From assembly GCA_024224995.1 (NCBI GenBank), contig JAAENB010000731.1, forward strand, positions 1-36,381: DNA of 36,381 nucleotides. Reading direction: 5' to 3'. The translations under genes were made by a program, and so were the position numbers. The notes below the pieces were generated by a model. It did not search any database, was not told the DNA's origin, and saw only the letters and a program-made list of their open reading frames with translations. Below, piece after piece: positions 23,015-32,027 of this stretch (positions are counted from its first letter, which is position 1; each line of letters starts with the position of its first letter). This stretch comes from a bacterium (GTDB lineage Bacteria; Spirochaetota; UBA4802; UBA5550).

Positions 23015-25276
23015 TTAAGAATCCCGCAGTAATTTCAGAAATCCTTCCGGGGGTAATGGTTTGCTGAAGTAGTATCCCTGGATTTCATCACATCCCTGTA
23101 TAAGAAGAAAATTTAACTGTTCTTCGGTTTCCACTCCTTCGGCTATAACCTTTAAGTTCAGTGTTTTTCCCAGGGAAATAATGGCAGTGGTGATAGATGA
23201 AAATTCGGGGTTTGTAGTTGATTCTGAAATAAAACTTTTATCGATCTTAAGTTTGTCTACGGGCAGACGGGCCAGGTAACTGAGAGAGGAATACCCGGTG
23301 CCGAAATCATCAATGGCAATCTCAATTCCCATGGAGGTGAGCTTTTTAATTGTCTTAATGCTGGCCTGCATATCATCCATAAAAAAGCTTTCCGTGATTT
23401 CCAGCTCAAGATGGCGCGGGTCCATGCCGGTGTCATGTAATATACGAGCTATCATATCTAAAAGCCCTTCGTCTTTCATTTGAATAAGTGAAAGGTTAAC
23501 CGCAACCCGGATACCGGGAAATCCTTCATCCTTCCATTTTATATGCTGGACGCAGGCCTGGCGCAGACTCCATTCTCCAATGGGTATAATGAGACCGGTG
23601 GTTTCCGCTATGTGAATGAAGTCTCCGGGAGAAACAATACCTTTCCTGGGATCATCCCAGCGGATAAGCGCTTCAACGCCAATTATTTTTTCAGAGAGGG
23701 TTTCAACCTGGGCCTGGTAAAAGAGGCGAAACTGGTTATTCTCCAGGGCATGATGTAAATTGGTTTCCAGAACCAGTTTTTCATAGGCCATTTCATTCAT
23801 TTCTTTCCGGTAAAACTGAAAGTTATTTTTTCCTTTTTCCTTGGCATGGAACATGGCAGTGTCGGCATTTTGCAGCAGGGTTTTTATGGTATCTCCGTCA
23901 CCGGGATACTGGGAAATCCCAATGCTTGTGGAAAGAAATATTTCCTGCCCTTCAAGGGTAAAGGGCTCCTTGAATATATTTATTATTTTTGTGGCAATCA
24001 CTGCCGTGTTCCGGGCTGATGATACATCATTCAGAATAACAACAAATTCGTCTCCTCCCACGCGGGCTACGGTGTCATATTCGCGCAAGGTTTCCTGTAC
24101 CCGTTCCGCGATTGTTTTTAAAATAAGATCGCCAATATGATGACCCACTGTATCATTTATTTTTTTGAAATTATCAAGGTCAACGAATAAAATAGCCAGC
24201 GATTCTCCTGTACGCTGTGATTCCTGCATGGCATGTTTTAGCCGGTCAATAAGAAGCGTGCGGTTGGGCAGTTCGGTCAGGGGGTCGTAATAGCCAAGCT
24301 TTTGTATATACTCCTCCGCGATTTTTTTATCGGTAATATCGTATAATATGCCAATGTAATTGGTTATTTTTCTGTCTTCATTTATTACGGGGCTTATGGT
24401 TTCCCAGACCGCGTAAACCTCTCCATTTTTTTTCCGGTCCCAGATTTCACCCTTCCAGATGCCGTTCTCCCGGATTTCCTCCCACATCTTTTCGTGAAAT
24501 TCATCATCCTGCCAGTCTGTACTGATGAGATGGGGGTTTTTTCCCAACACTTCATCTTCCGGATAGCCGGTAATTTTAAGGAAAGCCTTATTTACATGTA
24601 TAATTTTTCTTTTTGAGTCGGTTAGGATTATTCCTTCTATGGCATTATCGAAAAATGCCGAAGTGAGCCGGGGGTTCAAATAGGTAAGGCTTTTATCGTC
24701 ATGAAAGGAGGCAAACACCTTAATATACGAATTCAATTGTTCGTTATTCAGTATCAGTAATATGGTTTGAGCGATAAATTCTATAAGTTCTTCATCACCG
24801 GGAGTGAAACTTTTTCCGTTTGTTTTTTCCGTGAAATAAAGTCCACCCACCGCTTTGTTATTCTGCCGCAGCGGTGTTGCGATAAGTGTCTTCATGGGCG
24901 GATGCCCCGCTGGAAATCCTGCTGAGACCGGGTGTTTTGATATATCATCAATTCGAAGCGGACTGTTTTCTTTCAGGATATGCCCCAAAATCCCTTTCCC
25001 CCGGGGAGAGCCGCGATTTGCTATCATCCTGTCCGCTTTTTCACTATCTATTTTTGAGTAGATAAACTGCTCATATTCTCCTTTTTGATCAAGAATAAAA
25101 ATCGCGGAATAACCGGCTTCCATTACAGTGTTTGCTTCTTCTAAAATCTTCCGTAATATTTTTTTTATTTTAGACCTGTCTACAACTCCGGTTATAATCT
25201 CATATACTGCCTGGAAGTAATCCAGCAGTATGGATTGTTTGTCTTGTACGTTTATGTCTATTTTCCCTGTTTCCAT
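23015..25276 (-). CDS. GAF-PAS-GGDEF-EAL cyclic-di-GMP enzyme
   Basis: A 753-residue cytosolic signalling protein controlling c-di-GMP. Domains: GAF about 20-185; PAS/PAC about 205-322; GGDEF about 328-490 with an intact GGDEF (407-411) and the inhibitory RxxD site (Arg398-Asp401); EAL about 500-750 with Glu535 (EALIRW), Asn594, Glu626, Asp656/Asp657 (DDFGTGYSSL), Lys677 and Glu713 (AEGVET). Both catalytic sites look complete, so it could be bifunctional, with phosphodiesterase activity most likely. No membrane segment is seen; GAF and PAS should sense cytosolic signals. The ribosome site at ATG 25276 is weak. Monocistronic. Confidence 0.95.
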   Translation of the reverse strand: METGKIDINVQDKQSILLDYFQAVYEIITGVVDRSKIKKILRKILEEANTVMEAGYSAIFILDQKGEYEQFIYSKIDSEKADRMIANRGSPRGKGILGHILKENSPLRIDDISKHPVSAGFPAGHPPMKTLIATPLRQNNKAVGGLYFTEKTNGKSFTPGDEELIEFIAQTILLILNNEQLNSYIKVFASFHDDKSLTYLNPRLTSAFFDNAIEGIILTDSKRKIIHVNKAFLKITGYPEDEVLGKNPHLISTDWQDDEFHEKMWEEIRENGIWKGEIWDRKKNGEVYAVWETISPVINEDRKITNYIGILYDITDKKIAEEYIQKLGYYDPLTELPNRTLLIDRLKHAMQESQRTGESLAILFVDLDNFKKINDTVGHHIGDLILKTIAERVQETLREYDTVARVGGDEFVVILNDVSSARNTAVIATKIINIFKEPFTLEGQEIFLSTSIGISQYPGDGDTIKTLLQNADTAMFHAKEKGKNNFQFYRKEMNEMAYEKLVLETNLHHALENNQFRLFYQAQVETLSEKIIGVEALIRWDDPRKGIVSPGDFIHIAETTGLIIPIGEWSLRQACVQHIKWKDEGFPGIRVAVNLSLIQMKDEGLLDMIARILHDTGMDPRHLELEITESFFMDDMQASIKTIKKLTSMGIEIAIDDFGTGYSSLSYLARLPVDKLKIDKSFISESTTNPEFSSITTAIISLGKTLNLKVIAEGVETEEQLNFLLIQGCDEIQGYYFSKPLPPEGFLKLLRDS

Positions 25277-25345
25277 ACTTCTATTTTAAGTATAATCCGG
25301 GAAAAAGCAAGAAATTTTTATTGATTATGATACTGTAATTAATGC

Positions 25346-25374
25346 TTGACTGTGCGTAAGAGTTGTGTTATTTC
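25346..25374 (+). promoter_or_regulatory. Possible promoter of the DUF4157 remnant
   Basis: TTGACT (25346-25351), 17-bp spacer, TATTTC (25369-25374), about 47 bases before ATG 25421. The -10 box is weak. Confidence 0.4.
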
Positions 25375-25420
25375 CTGGATTTATCTCAATCTTTTTCAGT
25401 GTAAGTTATAAGGGTGAATA

Positions 25421-25870
25421 ATGGGATATAAAAGGGTTAGAATACATAAAAAAGAAGAAGAAAAATTACAAAGATCATCCAAAATGCCTCAGAAGTTCTA
25501 TAATGAACCTGGAAGTGAATTTGATTTAATGCATCATCATGACGCAATAAATCAAATTTTTCGAAAAACTACAGGTATAATTCAAGCCAGGGAATTCCCG
25601 GGTAATGAGCCCGTAGTATCTTCAAACGTTGAATCGGGTATTAATTCAATTAAGGGCAAAGGAGAACCTCTTAGTCAATCGGCTCGTAATTTTTTTGAAC
25701 CCCGGTTTTATAAAGCAGATTTTAGCAAGGTGCGTATTCATAGAGGGACTCACGCGGATAAACTTGCTAATGATGTGAATGCCAGGGCTTTTACGCTTGG
25801 CAATGATATTGTGTTTGGTAAGGGGGAATATAACCCGTCGAGTAAGTGGTCTGAACCCATAAAACTGTAA
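25421..25870 (+). pseudogene. Truncated DUF4157 (eCIS-core/toxin-linked) protein
   Basis: A 149-residue reading frame with the start of a DUF4157 domain: GEPLSQSARNFFEPRF, DFSKVRIHRG, LANDVNARAFTLGNDIVFG and GEYNPSS. In the family this is followed at once by a LLAHELTHVVQQ-like helix with the HExxH zinc site. Here the frame instead reads KWSEPIKL and stops, so the catalytic part is missing. DUF4157 usually heads polymorphic or eCIS-delivered toxins with variable C-termini. Another open stretch in a +1-shifted frame follows (25863-26078). AAGGG lies before ATG 25421. Most likely a decayed toxin gene, but a short functional form cannot be excluded. Confidence 0.75.
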
Positions 25871-26078
25871 TGACAAAAAACATACAGTAAAGGAGAATGA
25901 ACTTGTATATTGGACATATGTATATTATAACGCTGGAATATACGGGGGAAAAAGAAGTTTAAGAAACTATAAAGGCAAGAGAAAATTGTCGGATTGGATT
26001 AAAAAAGGAAAATATGCAAATTCGGTAAAAGTAGTTCAAAGTTATAAGATGGTTAAAAAAATGAAAATATTTAACTAA
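25863..26078 (+). pseudogene. Possible toxin-tail fragment in shifted frame
   Basis: Open frame of 71 codons, +1 relative to the DUF4157 frame, without a usable early start codon. It reads WTYVYYNAGIYGGKRSL, then KLSDWIKKGKYANSVKVVQ and ends KKMKIFN. The composition looks protein-like and could be the C-terminal effector part of the broken DUF4157 gene. No family recognised. Confidence 0.45.
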
Positions 26079-26104
26079 GAACTAATTAATAAAAAAAAGA
26101 AAAA

Positions 26105-26863
26105 ATGAATAAAATAATATTAATCATAGTAACTGGTTTCCTTCTCACAATGTTGTTTTTTAATGCCGGGTTTTCAAAAATTCTTAAAAACAATGAATTT
26201 AAACTCATACTCAATAATAAAAAATATTCATTGTCCATACTGACAAATTCAAAAAGCAAAATATTGAATATTCCGCAAAAATGGCTTTTATGGGAAAATA
26301 AAAAAGACCCGATTTATGAGAATATTTTTGTTTCACCAACAGCATTCAGTGAAAAAATTACTTCTTTTGAAATAGGGGAAAACTTAATTGGTTTGCAACT
26401 GTCTTCGTACAACATACAGGAAGATGGTTCTGCTCAAAGCGCTGCCGGAAAAGATGTGTTTCTCATCTATAATACTGTTTCAAAAAAAATATATAATGGA
26501 AATTTAAACCTTGGAATTACAAAAGCCAGGTATCGCTCGGACGGATGTTTTTCCGCGATTAATCACCAATTTATTATAGCTGATATGAATAATGATAAAC
26601 ATATGGACATTGGGGTGATAAAAGAAGAGTTATTATGCAGAGAATTTAATGATGGTGACGATAACATGATAATTGACGGACCATTTTATCAACAATATCC
26701 GATTCACTGGTATTTGTATAAAAATAACAGGTGGGTTTATGCAAAAACTTTTGACGCCAGGTTTCCCATTAAAAGAAAATACTGGGAATTACCCATACTG
26801 GGCATTGTTAAGTCTCCCATTGATTTTTTAAAAGAATGGAATAGAGGAAATAAAGAAAATTAA
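26105..26863 (+). CDS. Secreted or anchored hypothetical protein, possible immunity partner
   Basis: A 252-residue AT-rich protein with a hydrophobic N-terminus (residues 3-24) that looks like a signal or anchor. The only motif seen is ADMNNDKHMDIGV, like the Asp-rich calcium loop of FG-GAP/VCBS repeats. An N-terminal Lys/Asn-rich region and a Trp/Tyr-rich C-terminal half (FYQQYPIHWYLYKNNRW) follow. It sits 26 bases after the toxin-like fragment on the same strand and shares its AT-rich composition, so an immunity role is conceivable. No family recognised; weak A-rich ribosome site at ATG 26105. Confidence 0.65.
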   Translation: MNKIILIIVTGFLLTMLFFNAGFSKILKNNEFKLILNNKKYSLSILTNSKSKILNIPQKWLLWENKKDPIYENIFVSPTAFSEKITSFEIGENLIGLQLSSYNIQEDGSAQSAAGKDVFLIYNTVSKKIYNGNLNLGITKARYRSDGCFSAINHQFIIADMNNDKHMDIGVIKEELLCREFNDGDDNMIIDGPFYQQYPIHWYLYKNNRWVYAKTFDARFPIKRKYWELPILGIVKSPIDFLKEWNRGNKEN

Positions 26864-26865
26864 GA

Positions 26866-27609
26866 TTATTTCTTTATTGTAACATCCGCCTCGGGATCAA
26901 AAGGATTCGTCCGTATGGCTATGGAATAGAGATAGGGATAATCCCTCCGCAAGTGGCGCATATAAGCAAGCCATTCCACGATAAGAAGGTTATATACTCT
27001 AATCATATCACCCTTCAAATGCCCTGTATCATTAGACGTTATTCCGGTTAAGCTTTCCCGGTGAAACAGCTCATCTGTTAAATGAAAAACCGCCCAGAGC
27101 AGGTTAGTAAACCGTTCATGTTCCAGAAGGCTGGGGCTCCCCATAAGGTTCAGCAGACTCTCTCGTTTTTCCAGGAGATACTTTTTTAGATCTGCCAATT
27201 TTTCTTCATCTATATCTATGTGATCCGCTTCGATGTCAAAATCTTTCGATTTGATTACAAAATCCTTCTCACTCCATGCCGGTGTTATTTTGAGCTGTGA
27301 ACTGATTGCTTCAAATTCTTTTATAAAGTTTCCAAAATGAATTATAAGATCCGAACCAATATCATGAAAGAAAATCCCGATTATCATATTCAGCTTTTGC
27401 AGCAGGGCCTGCTTTTCCCGTTTTTTAAACAAGCGGTCCAGGATCAGCGTCACCATGAGAACCTGGATAGGGACAAAGGCAAAGTCCTGAAGCATGTAAA
27501 AAAAGGTGTCATGAGCTTTGTTGAATATATGTATTTGCGCTAAATATGATGTTGCTGAGACCAGCAGCAGTGACGTTATGAGTATTACATACCAGCGGGA
27601 TATTTTCAT
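26866..27609 (-). CDS. Conserved membrane protein with helical cytosolic domain
   Basis: A 247-residue protein with two transmembrane helices (about 7-27 and 40-62), a basic stop (LFKKREKQ) and a mainly helical soluble domain. The conserved-looking segment is FTNLLWAVFHLTDELFHRE, then RVYNLLIVEWLAYMRHLRRDYPYLYSIAIRTNPFDP. No named domain recognised. GGAG lies about 9 bases before ATG 27609. It converges with the gene at 26105, with stops 2 bases apart, and has no evident functional link to its neighbours. Confidence 0.75.
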   Translation of the reverse strand: MKISRWYVILITSLLLVSATSYLAQIHIFNKAHDTFFYMLQDFAFVPIQVLMVTLILDRLFKKREKQALLQKLNMIIGIFFHDIGSDLIIHFGNFIKEFEAISSQLKITPAWSEKDFVIKSKDFDIEADHIDIDEEKLADLKKYLLEKRESLLNLMGSPSLLEHERFTNLLWAVFHLTDELFHRESLTGITSNDTGHLKGDMIRVYNLLIVEWLAYMRHLRRDYPYLYSIAIRTNPFDPEADVTIKK

Positions 27610-27784
27610 GGTTTTGTGCTCCGTTTTGAGTGATTAAATATATCCGGATTATTTTTCAGGTTTTTGTTTTTTTAGCAAGTATAAAATAAACAAAGCGTTA
27701 CAGAAAAGTTATTGAAAAAAAACCCGCAAATATTGGAATGGTTAAAGGAATGATAAATAAAAAAATCTTAAAGGATACAGTAAT

Positions 27785-28999
27785 ATGATTGATGAACTGA
27801 AAAAAAAGGATTTTGATGTAATAATAGTGGGCGCGGGACCGGCAGGATGCAGCGCCGCCTATTTTTTATCAACGCAAGGCTATTCCGTACTTCTGTTAGA
27901 TAAAGCAAGCTTCCCGCGAGATAAGATTTGCGGTGATGGAATTGGTTCTCATTCATTATCCCTTTTGGAAAAAATCGGAGCCCTGGAAAAAATTGAAAGT
28001 ATAAAGCCCCATAAAACAAGCTTTGTTAGTGTTTCCGCGCCGAACTCACAAATAATGAAAGGGAAAATCCCATCGGTTAATGGCCTGCGTGATTTTGGCT
28101 ATATAATCCCACGAATGAAGTTTGATTTTTTATTATTTGACTATATACGATCAAGCACAGAAACAACAGTCCTGGAAAATTTTAGCGTTACTGATTTACT
28201 GTATGATGGCGAGCATGCTTGCGGTGTGAGGGGACTTTATAACAATTCTACGGAAGAACTAACCGCGAAATGTATTATTGGCGCAGATGGCGCCAACTCA
28301 ATTGTCGCGAGAAAACTCTCTCTCTACAACGGGGCTCCGAAACACCGGGCAATCGCGGTACGGGCATACTTTGAAAATGTTGAAGGGCTTGATGACTCAT
28401 TTGGTATTCACTATGATGAAGCTGTTGTGCCCGGTTATGGCTGGATTTTCCCCACGGGTGAAAGCTCCGCAAACGTTGGAGTTGGAATTTTTAATAAACA
28501 CAAAGATTCAAAGAGAGTAAAAGAATTGTTTGAGATCTTTATAGAAAAAAATAAATTCGCTCAAGCAAAACTTAAGAATGCCGTCATGGTAGAGAAAAGC
28601 TTCAAAGGGTTTCCTCTTACGTGCGGCTCTTTTCCATCGAAAAGAAATGCCGCCAACGTTTTACTTATTGGTGATGCCGGAAGTTTTATTGATCCCCTCA
28701 CGGGAGAGGGCATATATTATGCCTTAAAAAGCGGTGAACTCTCAACAATAGCAATAATGACCGGGTTAAGCAACAAAAATAAATTTAATTCCATTGGAGA
28801 TTTATATGAAAACCTGTGGCGGAAGGATTTCAGGTGGAAAGACTTTATCCCCGGGTATATTTTGCAGTCATTTTTAAGCAAGAACGCAATTGTAAATCTC
28901 AGTATAAACAGGGCTGCTAAAAAAGAAAAAAACGCGGCAACTATGGCCGGGGTAATTTGTCATGTTGTTGCGAAGAAAAAAATGTTTTTTAATCTTTAG
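27785..28999 (+). CDS. Geranylgeranyl reductase-family FAD oxidoreductase, copy 1
   Basis: A 404-residue flavoprotein of the GGR family, which saturates isoprenoid double bonds or acts as a related FAD monooxygenase-fold reductase. FAD-binding DVIIVGAGPAGCSAA (11-25), FPRDKICGDGIG (the family's CGDG motif), FP-TGE-S-ANVGVGIF and the FAD-ribityl motif LLIGDAGSFIDPLTGEGI. It is paralogous throughout to 29583-30797, including the C-terminal WKDFIPGYILQ. Likely membrane-peripheral. AAAGGA precedes ATG 27785. The substrate (quinone side chain, lipid or carotenoid) cannot be read from sequence. Confidence 0.88.
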   Translation: MIDELKKKDFDVIIVGAGPAGCSAAYFLSTQGYSVLLLDKASFPRDKICGDGIGSHSLSLLEKIGALEKIESIKPHKTSFVSVSAPNSQIMKGKIPSVNGLRDFGYIIPRMKFDFLLFDYIRSSTETTVLENFSVTDLLYDGEHACGVRGLYNNSTEELTAKCIIGADGANSIVARKLSLYNGAPKHRAIAVRAYFENVEGLDDSFGIHYDEAVVPGYGWIFPTGESSANVGVGIFNKHKDSKRVKELFEIFIEKNKFAQAKLKNAVMVEKSFKGFPLTCGSFPSKRNAANVLLIGDAGSFIDPLTGEGIYYALKSGELSTIAIMTGLSNKNKFNSIGDLYENLWRKDFRWKDFIPGYILQSFLSKNAIVNLSINRAAKKEKNAATMAGVICHVVAKKKMFFNL

Positions 29000-29042
29000 A
29001 AAATTATTGACGATTAACAAAAATGATGGTATACATAATCCA

Positions 29043-29591
29043 ATGGAATACAATTACGATATAACGGTTTTGAGCCACCTGGAAGCGGAGGTTTTACTGG
29101 GCACCCCCGAAGCCCAAACCATAACCCACGCAATTTCCATTGGAGCCCTGGGAACGGAACCACCTCGCAATATATACGCAAACAACCGCACTGTGCTGCG
29201 TCTGGAATTCGACGATGTGGACTTTGACGATCCCAACTACGATTCGTATAAAGGCCCGAGCCGCGAAGACGTACAGGCCGTCATCGATTTTGCCGGGGCA
29301 TTAGCCGGCAAAAAAGGGCGCGTACTTGTGCACTGCCACGCCGGGATTTCCCGCTCCACCGCGGCAGCGATGATTCTTTTGTACCTGAAAGAAGAGTCGG
29401 AACAAAAGGCAAAAGAAGAGCTGCTTCGCATTCGTCCTAAAGCCGTCCCAAACCAGTCCATGATCCGGCTGGCAGACGAAATATTATCCAGCAAGCTGCT
29501 GCCTCAATGTAAGGAAATTCACCGGCTCCGGACCGAGCAATTGCTTAAAAAAATTCCCCATTTAAAAGATTTGTTTGATTCTTTACCGTAA
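29043..29591 (+). CDS. Cysteine-based tyrosine/dual-specificity phosphatase
   Basis: A 182-residue protein with the HCx5R phosphatase loop VHCHAGISRST (nucleophile Cys98, Arg104) and a preceding acidic stretch FDDVDFDDPNY that probably supplies the general acid. The rest resembles bacterial dual-specificity-like phosphatases. ATG 29043 is preferred because conserved-looking sequence begins there; the frame stays open back to 28962 inside the previous gene, but that part looks like noise. No clear ribosome site. It ends 9 bp inside the convergent gene at 29583 and follows copy 1 of the GGR genes by 43 bases. Target unknown. Confidence 0.87.
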   Translation: MEYNYDITVLSHLEAEVLLGTPEAQTITHAISIGALGTEPPRNIYANNRTVLRLEFDDVDFDDPNYDSYKGPSREDVQAVIDFAGALAGKKGRVLVHCHAGISRSTAAAMILLYLKEESEQKAKEELLRIRPKAVPNQSMIRLADEILSSKLLPQCKEIHRLRTEQLLKKIPHLKDLFDSLP

Positions 29592-30797
29592 TCCGCGTAT
29601 AATCTTACCCAGACTTGATTTTGGAATTCTATGGGTAATAATATTAACAAAGGTTTCCGCCCGTCTCGGATTTTTACTGGCCCGGTTTAGTGAATAATTC
29701 ATTATTGTTTGATTGCGGAATATTTTTTGAAATATATATCCCGGAACAAAATCTTTCCATTTAAATTCTTTCTTCCAGAGCTTTTCATAGTACCGGGCAA
29801 CTTCATCGGGATCTTCACCATTGGTGAATCCTTTGTCAATAGCCATGGCAGCAAATTCGCCGGTTCTGAGTGCCGTATTAATCCCTTCACCGGAAAGAGA
29901 ATCAATAAAACTGCCTGCGTCACCGGTAAGAAGTACATTGTGCGAGCTTCTTTTTGCCGGGAAAGAACCTAATGACAGGGGGAACCCCTGGATGGAATCT
30001 TTAATCATTGTAGCGTCCTTAAGTTTTTCCTTCATAAATTTGTTGTTTTCAATTATGATATCGAAAATATTTTTCATGTCTTTTGATTCTTTATACCCCA
30101 GGGTAATCCCGGCTCCCACGTTCGCGGTATTTTCTCCTGTGGGAAAAACCCATCCGTATCCCGGCATTACAGATTTTTCATAATGGATCTCAATCAGGTC
30201 TTCAAGGTCCCGGACATTTTCAAAATATGCTCGAATGCATATAGCTTTATGTTTGGGAATATTGTTTTTAAGGGAGAGTTTTTGGGCAATAATAGAATGA
30301 ACCCCGTCCGCGGCAATGATATATTTTCCTTTGAGTGTTATAGTATCATTATTACTTTTTCCAATAATCCCGGCGGGCTTTCCATTTTCAAATAAAAGAT
30401 CCGTAACCTTGAAATTCTCCCGTACATCGATATTGGAATATGTTTTTGTGTGCTTAAATAAAATATGATCAAATTTTTTCCGTGGAATTACTATTCCATG
30501 CACTTCCGGCTCATTCTCCTTTTGAGTAAACACCCCTTTTACGACTTTACCGGTTGGTGACGTTATAATTGCTCCATGTGTTTTTTGGGGATTTAATGCC
30601 ATTACCTCATCATAGAGATTGATTTTTTTCAGGAAAGACATGGATGAAGGGCTTAGGCCGTCACCGCAGACCTTATTCCGTGGAAATTCGGCTCTGTCTA
30701 CCAGCAATACATTGTAACCCTTTTTTCCCAGGAAAATCGCGGCGCTGCATCCTGCCGGACCGGCACCAGTAATGATAACATCATAAATATTGCTCAT
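29583..30797 (-). CDS. Geranylgeranyl reductase-family FAD oxidoreductase, copy 2
   Basis: Paralogue of 27785-28999 with the same length (404) in opposite orientation. DVIITGAGPAGCSAA, FPRNKVCGDGLSPSS, VFPTGENTANVGAG and LLTGDAGSFIDSLSGEGI mark the FAD-dependent GGR fold. The core FAD residues are kept; divergence is spread along the protein, so the duplication is old. AGGAG precedes ATG 30797. Its stop overlaps the phosphatase gene by 9 bp. Confidence 0.88.
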   Translation of the reverse strand: MSNIYDVIITGAGPAGCSAAIFLGKKGYNVLLVDRAEFPRNKVCGDGLSPSSMSFLKKINLYDEVMALNPQKTHGAIITSPTGKVVKGVFTQKENEPEVHGIVIPRKKFDHILFKHTKTYSNIDVRENFKVTDLLFENGKPAGIIGKSNNDTITLKGKYIIAADGVHSIIAQKLSLKNNIPKHKAICIRAYFENVRDLEDLIEIHYEKSVMPGYGWVFPTGENTANVGAGITLGYKESKDMKNIFDIIIENNKFMKEKLKDATMIKDSIQGFPLSLGSFPAKRSSHNVLLTGDAGSFIDSLSGEGINTALRTGEFAAMAIDKGFTNGEDPDEVARYYEKLWKKEFKWKDFVPGYIFQKIFRNQTIMNYSLNRASKNPRRAETFVNIITHRIPKSSLGKIIRGLR

Positions 30798-30912
30798 CTA
30801 TACACTCCTTTTGTTATGGATTATTCGTTTCACAAACTTTACTGTACAGGTTTTTAATCTTAGACTTACATGTCAATCAATAATTTCGAAAAACCCCAAT
30901 AGGAATATCTCC

Positions 30913-30944
30913 TTGACAGAATATCTTCCTGGTCTAACTATGAT
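30913..30944 (+). promoter_or_regulatory. Possible promoter of the DUF4421 gene
   Basis: Consensus TTGACA (30913-30918) with TATGAT at 30939-30944 but a long 20-bp spacer; AACTAT (30936-30941) gives 17 bp with a poorer box. It implies a very short leader before ATG 30963. Confidence 0.35.
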
Positions 30945-30962
30945 ATGATGAGGGGGTGGAGG

Positions 30963-32003
30963 ATGAGATATTTTATAATAAGCATGTTGTTGCTGGCAGC
31001 GTTTTTCTATAACCATGCCATATACGCGGACCCAACCGAAGAGGCAGCTCCGGTCGAGGATGAAGGCTGGATAGATGAGTACAATGATGCCCTTACAATT
31101 CGTCTTTCCGTACAAAGACCCTGGCAGTCTATATTATTGGAATATAGAGGCGACGGCAGCAGCAGCGCGAAAGATATTTGTTACCAGCCCAATACAATGA
31201 GCAACCAGGGGATTGAAATAGCCTACATGGATTTTAGTCTTTCATACCACAGGATCCTTATCAATTCAGGGGAAGACGAAAATGCATATGGCTCAACTGA
31301 ATATTCGGATTACCAGCTGCATTATTACGGCAGGAAAATGGCCGCGGATTTGTATTACCAATTATATGAGGGCTTCTATCTTGATGACCCGGGAGATTTT
31401 GGACTCACTGCCGGAGACGCCGGTACAATACGGCAGGATCTTAAAACCTCCCTTATTGGGGGCAATTTTTTTTATTTTTTCTCAAATAATTTTTCCTATA
31501 GCGCGGCCTTTAACCAGGCCGAGCGGCAGAAAAAGTCTAGCGGTACAGCGCTGCTATCAATATCGTTCACCATTCTTGAGCTTTCAAGCAGTTCAACACT
31601 GATCCCTGCTAATGAACAAACTAATTATGGCACTGGAAGCGATTTTTCCAAAGCCGGGTATATCACACTGGCACTATCCGGAGGATACGCCTATACCCTG
31701 GTTTTAGGAAAAATTTTCTATCTTACTGCGTCCGCGTTTGCCGGAATTGGCGCGACAAACCTGAACTATGAAAAGACAAATGGAGGTTCTACCAGGAACC
31801 ATCCTTTTTTTAAACTCAACGGAAGATTTGCCGGAGGAATGAATCACGACAATATATTTTTCGGGGCCGCTTTTACTATTGATAAAAATATTGTTACCTT
31901 TGTATTTGAAAATGAAGGGGGTGTTGCCATAAACACGGATCTTATGAACGTTTCTTTTTTTCTTGGAACACGGTTTGATATTCCAAGATTTTTCAAGATG
32001 TAA
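30963..32003 (+). CDS. DUF4421-type outer-membrane beta-barrel protein
   Basis: A 346-residue exported protein with a signal peptide (MRYFIISMLLLAAFFYNHAIYA) and alternating aromatic strands typical of a barrel. Features fitting DUF4421: IRLSVQRPWQSILLEYRG, GIEIAYMDFSLSYHR, a DYQLHYYGRKMAADLYYQLYEGFYL block, ALSGGYAYTL and a C-terminus ending in FFLGTRFDIP. ATG 30963 is chosen because AGGGGG lies 7-12 bases upstream; two earlier ATGs (30945, 30948) would overlap the likely promoter. It is followed 24 bases later by a TPR lipoprotein, probably in one operon. A 72-bp piece of this gene reappears at 32895. Confidence 0.8.
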   Translation: MRYFIISMLLLAAFFYNHAIYADPTEEAAPVEDEGWIDEYNDALTIRLSVQRPWQSILLEYRGDGSSSAKDICYQPNTMSNQGIEIAYMDFSLSYHRILINSGEDENAYGSTEYSDYQLHYYGRKMAADLYYQLYEGFYLDDPGDFGLTAGDAGTIRQDLKTSLIGGNFFYFFSNNFSYSAAFNQAERQKKSSGTALLSISFTILELSSSSTLIPANEQTNYGTGSDFSKAGYITLALSGGYAYTLVLGKIFYLTASAFAGIGATNLNYEKTNGGSTRNHPFFKLNGRFAGGMNHDNIFFGAAFTIDKNIVTFVFENEGGVAINTDLMNVSFFLGTRFDIPRFFKM

Positions 32004-32027
32004 TTACGACTTTTGGGAGAGGTTGTT

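Noticed and set aside
25895..25962. Short ATG frame after an AAAGGAG sequence
   Set aside because: About 21 codons, start too close to the ribosome-like site, no motif; it lies within the broken toxin region.
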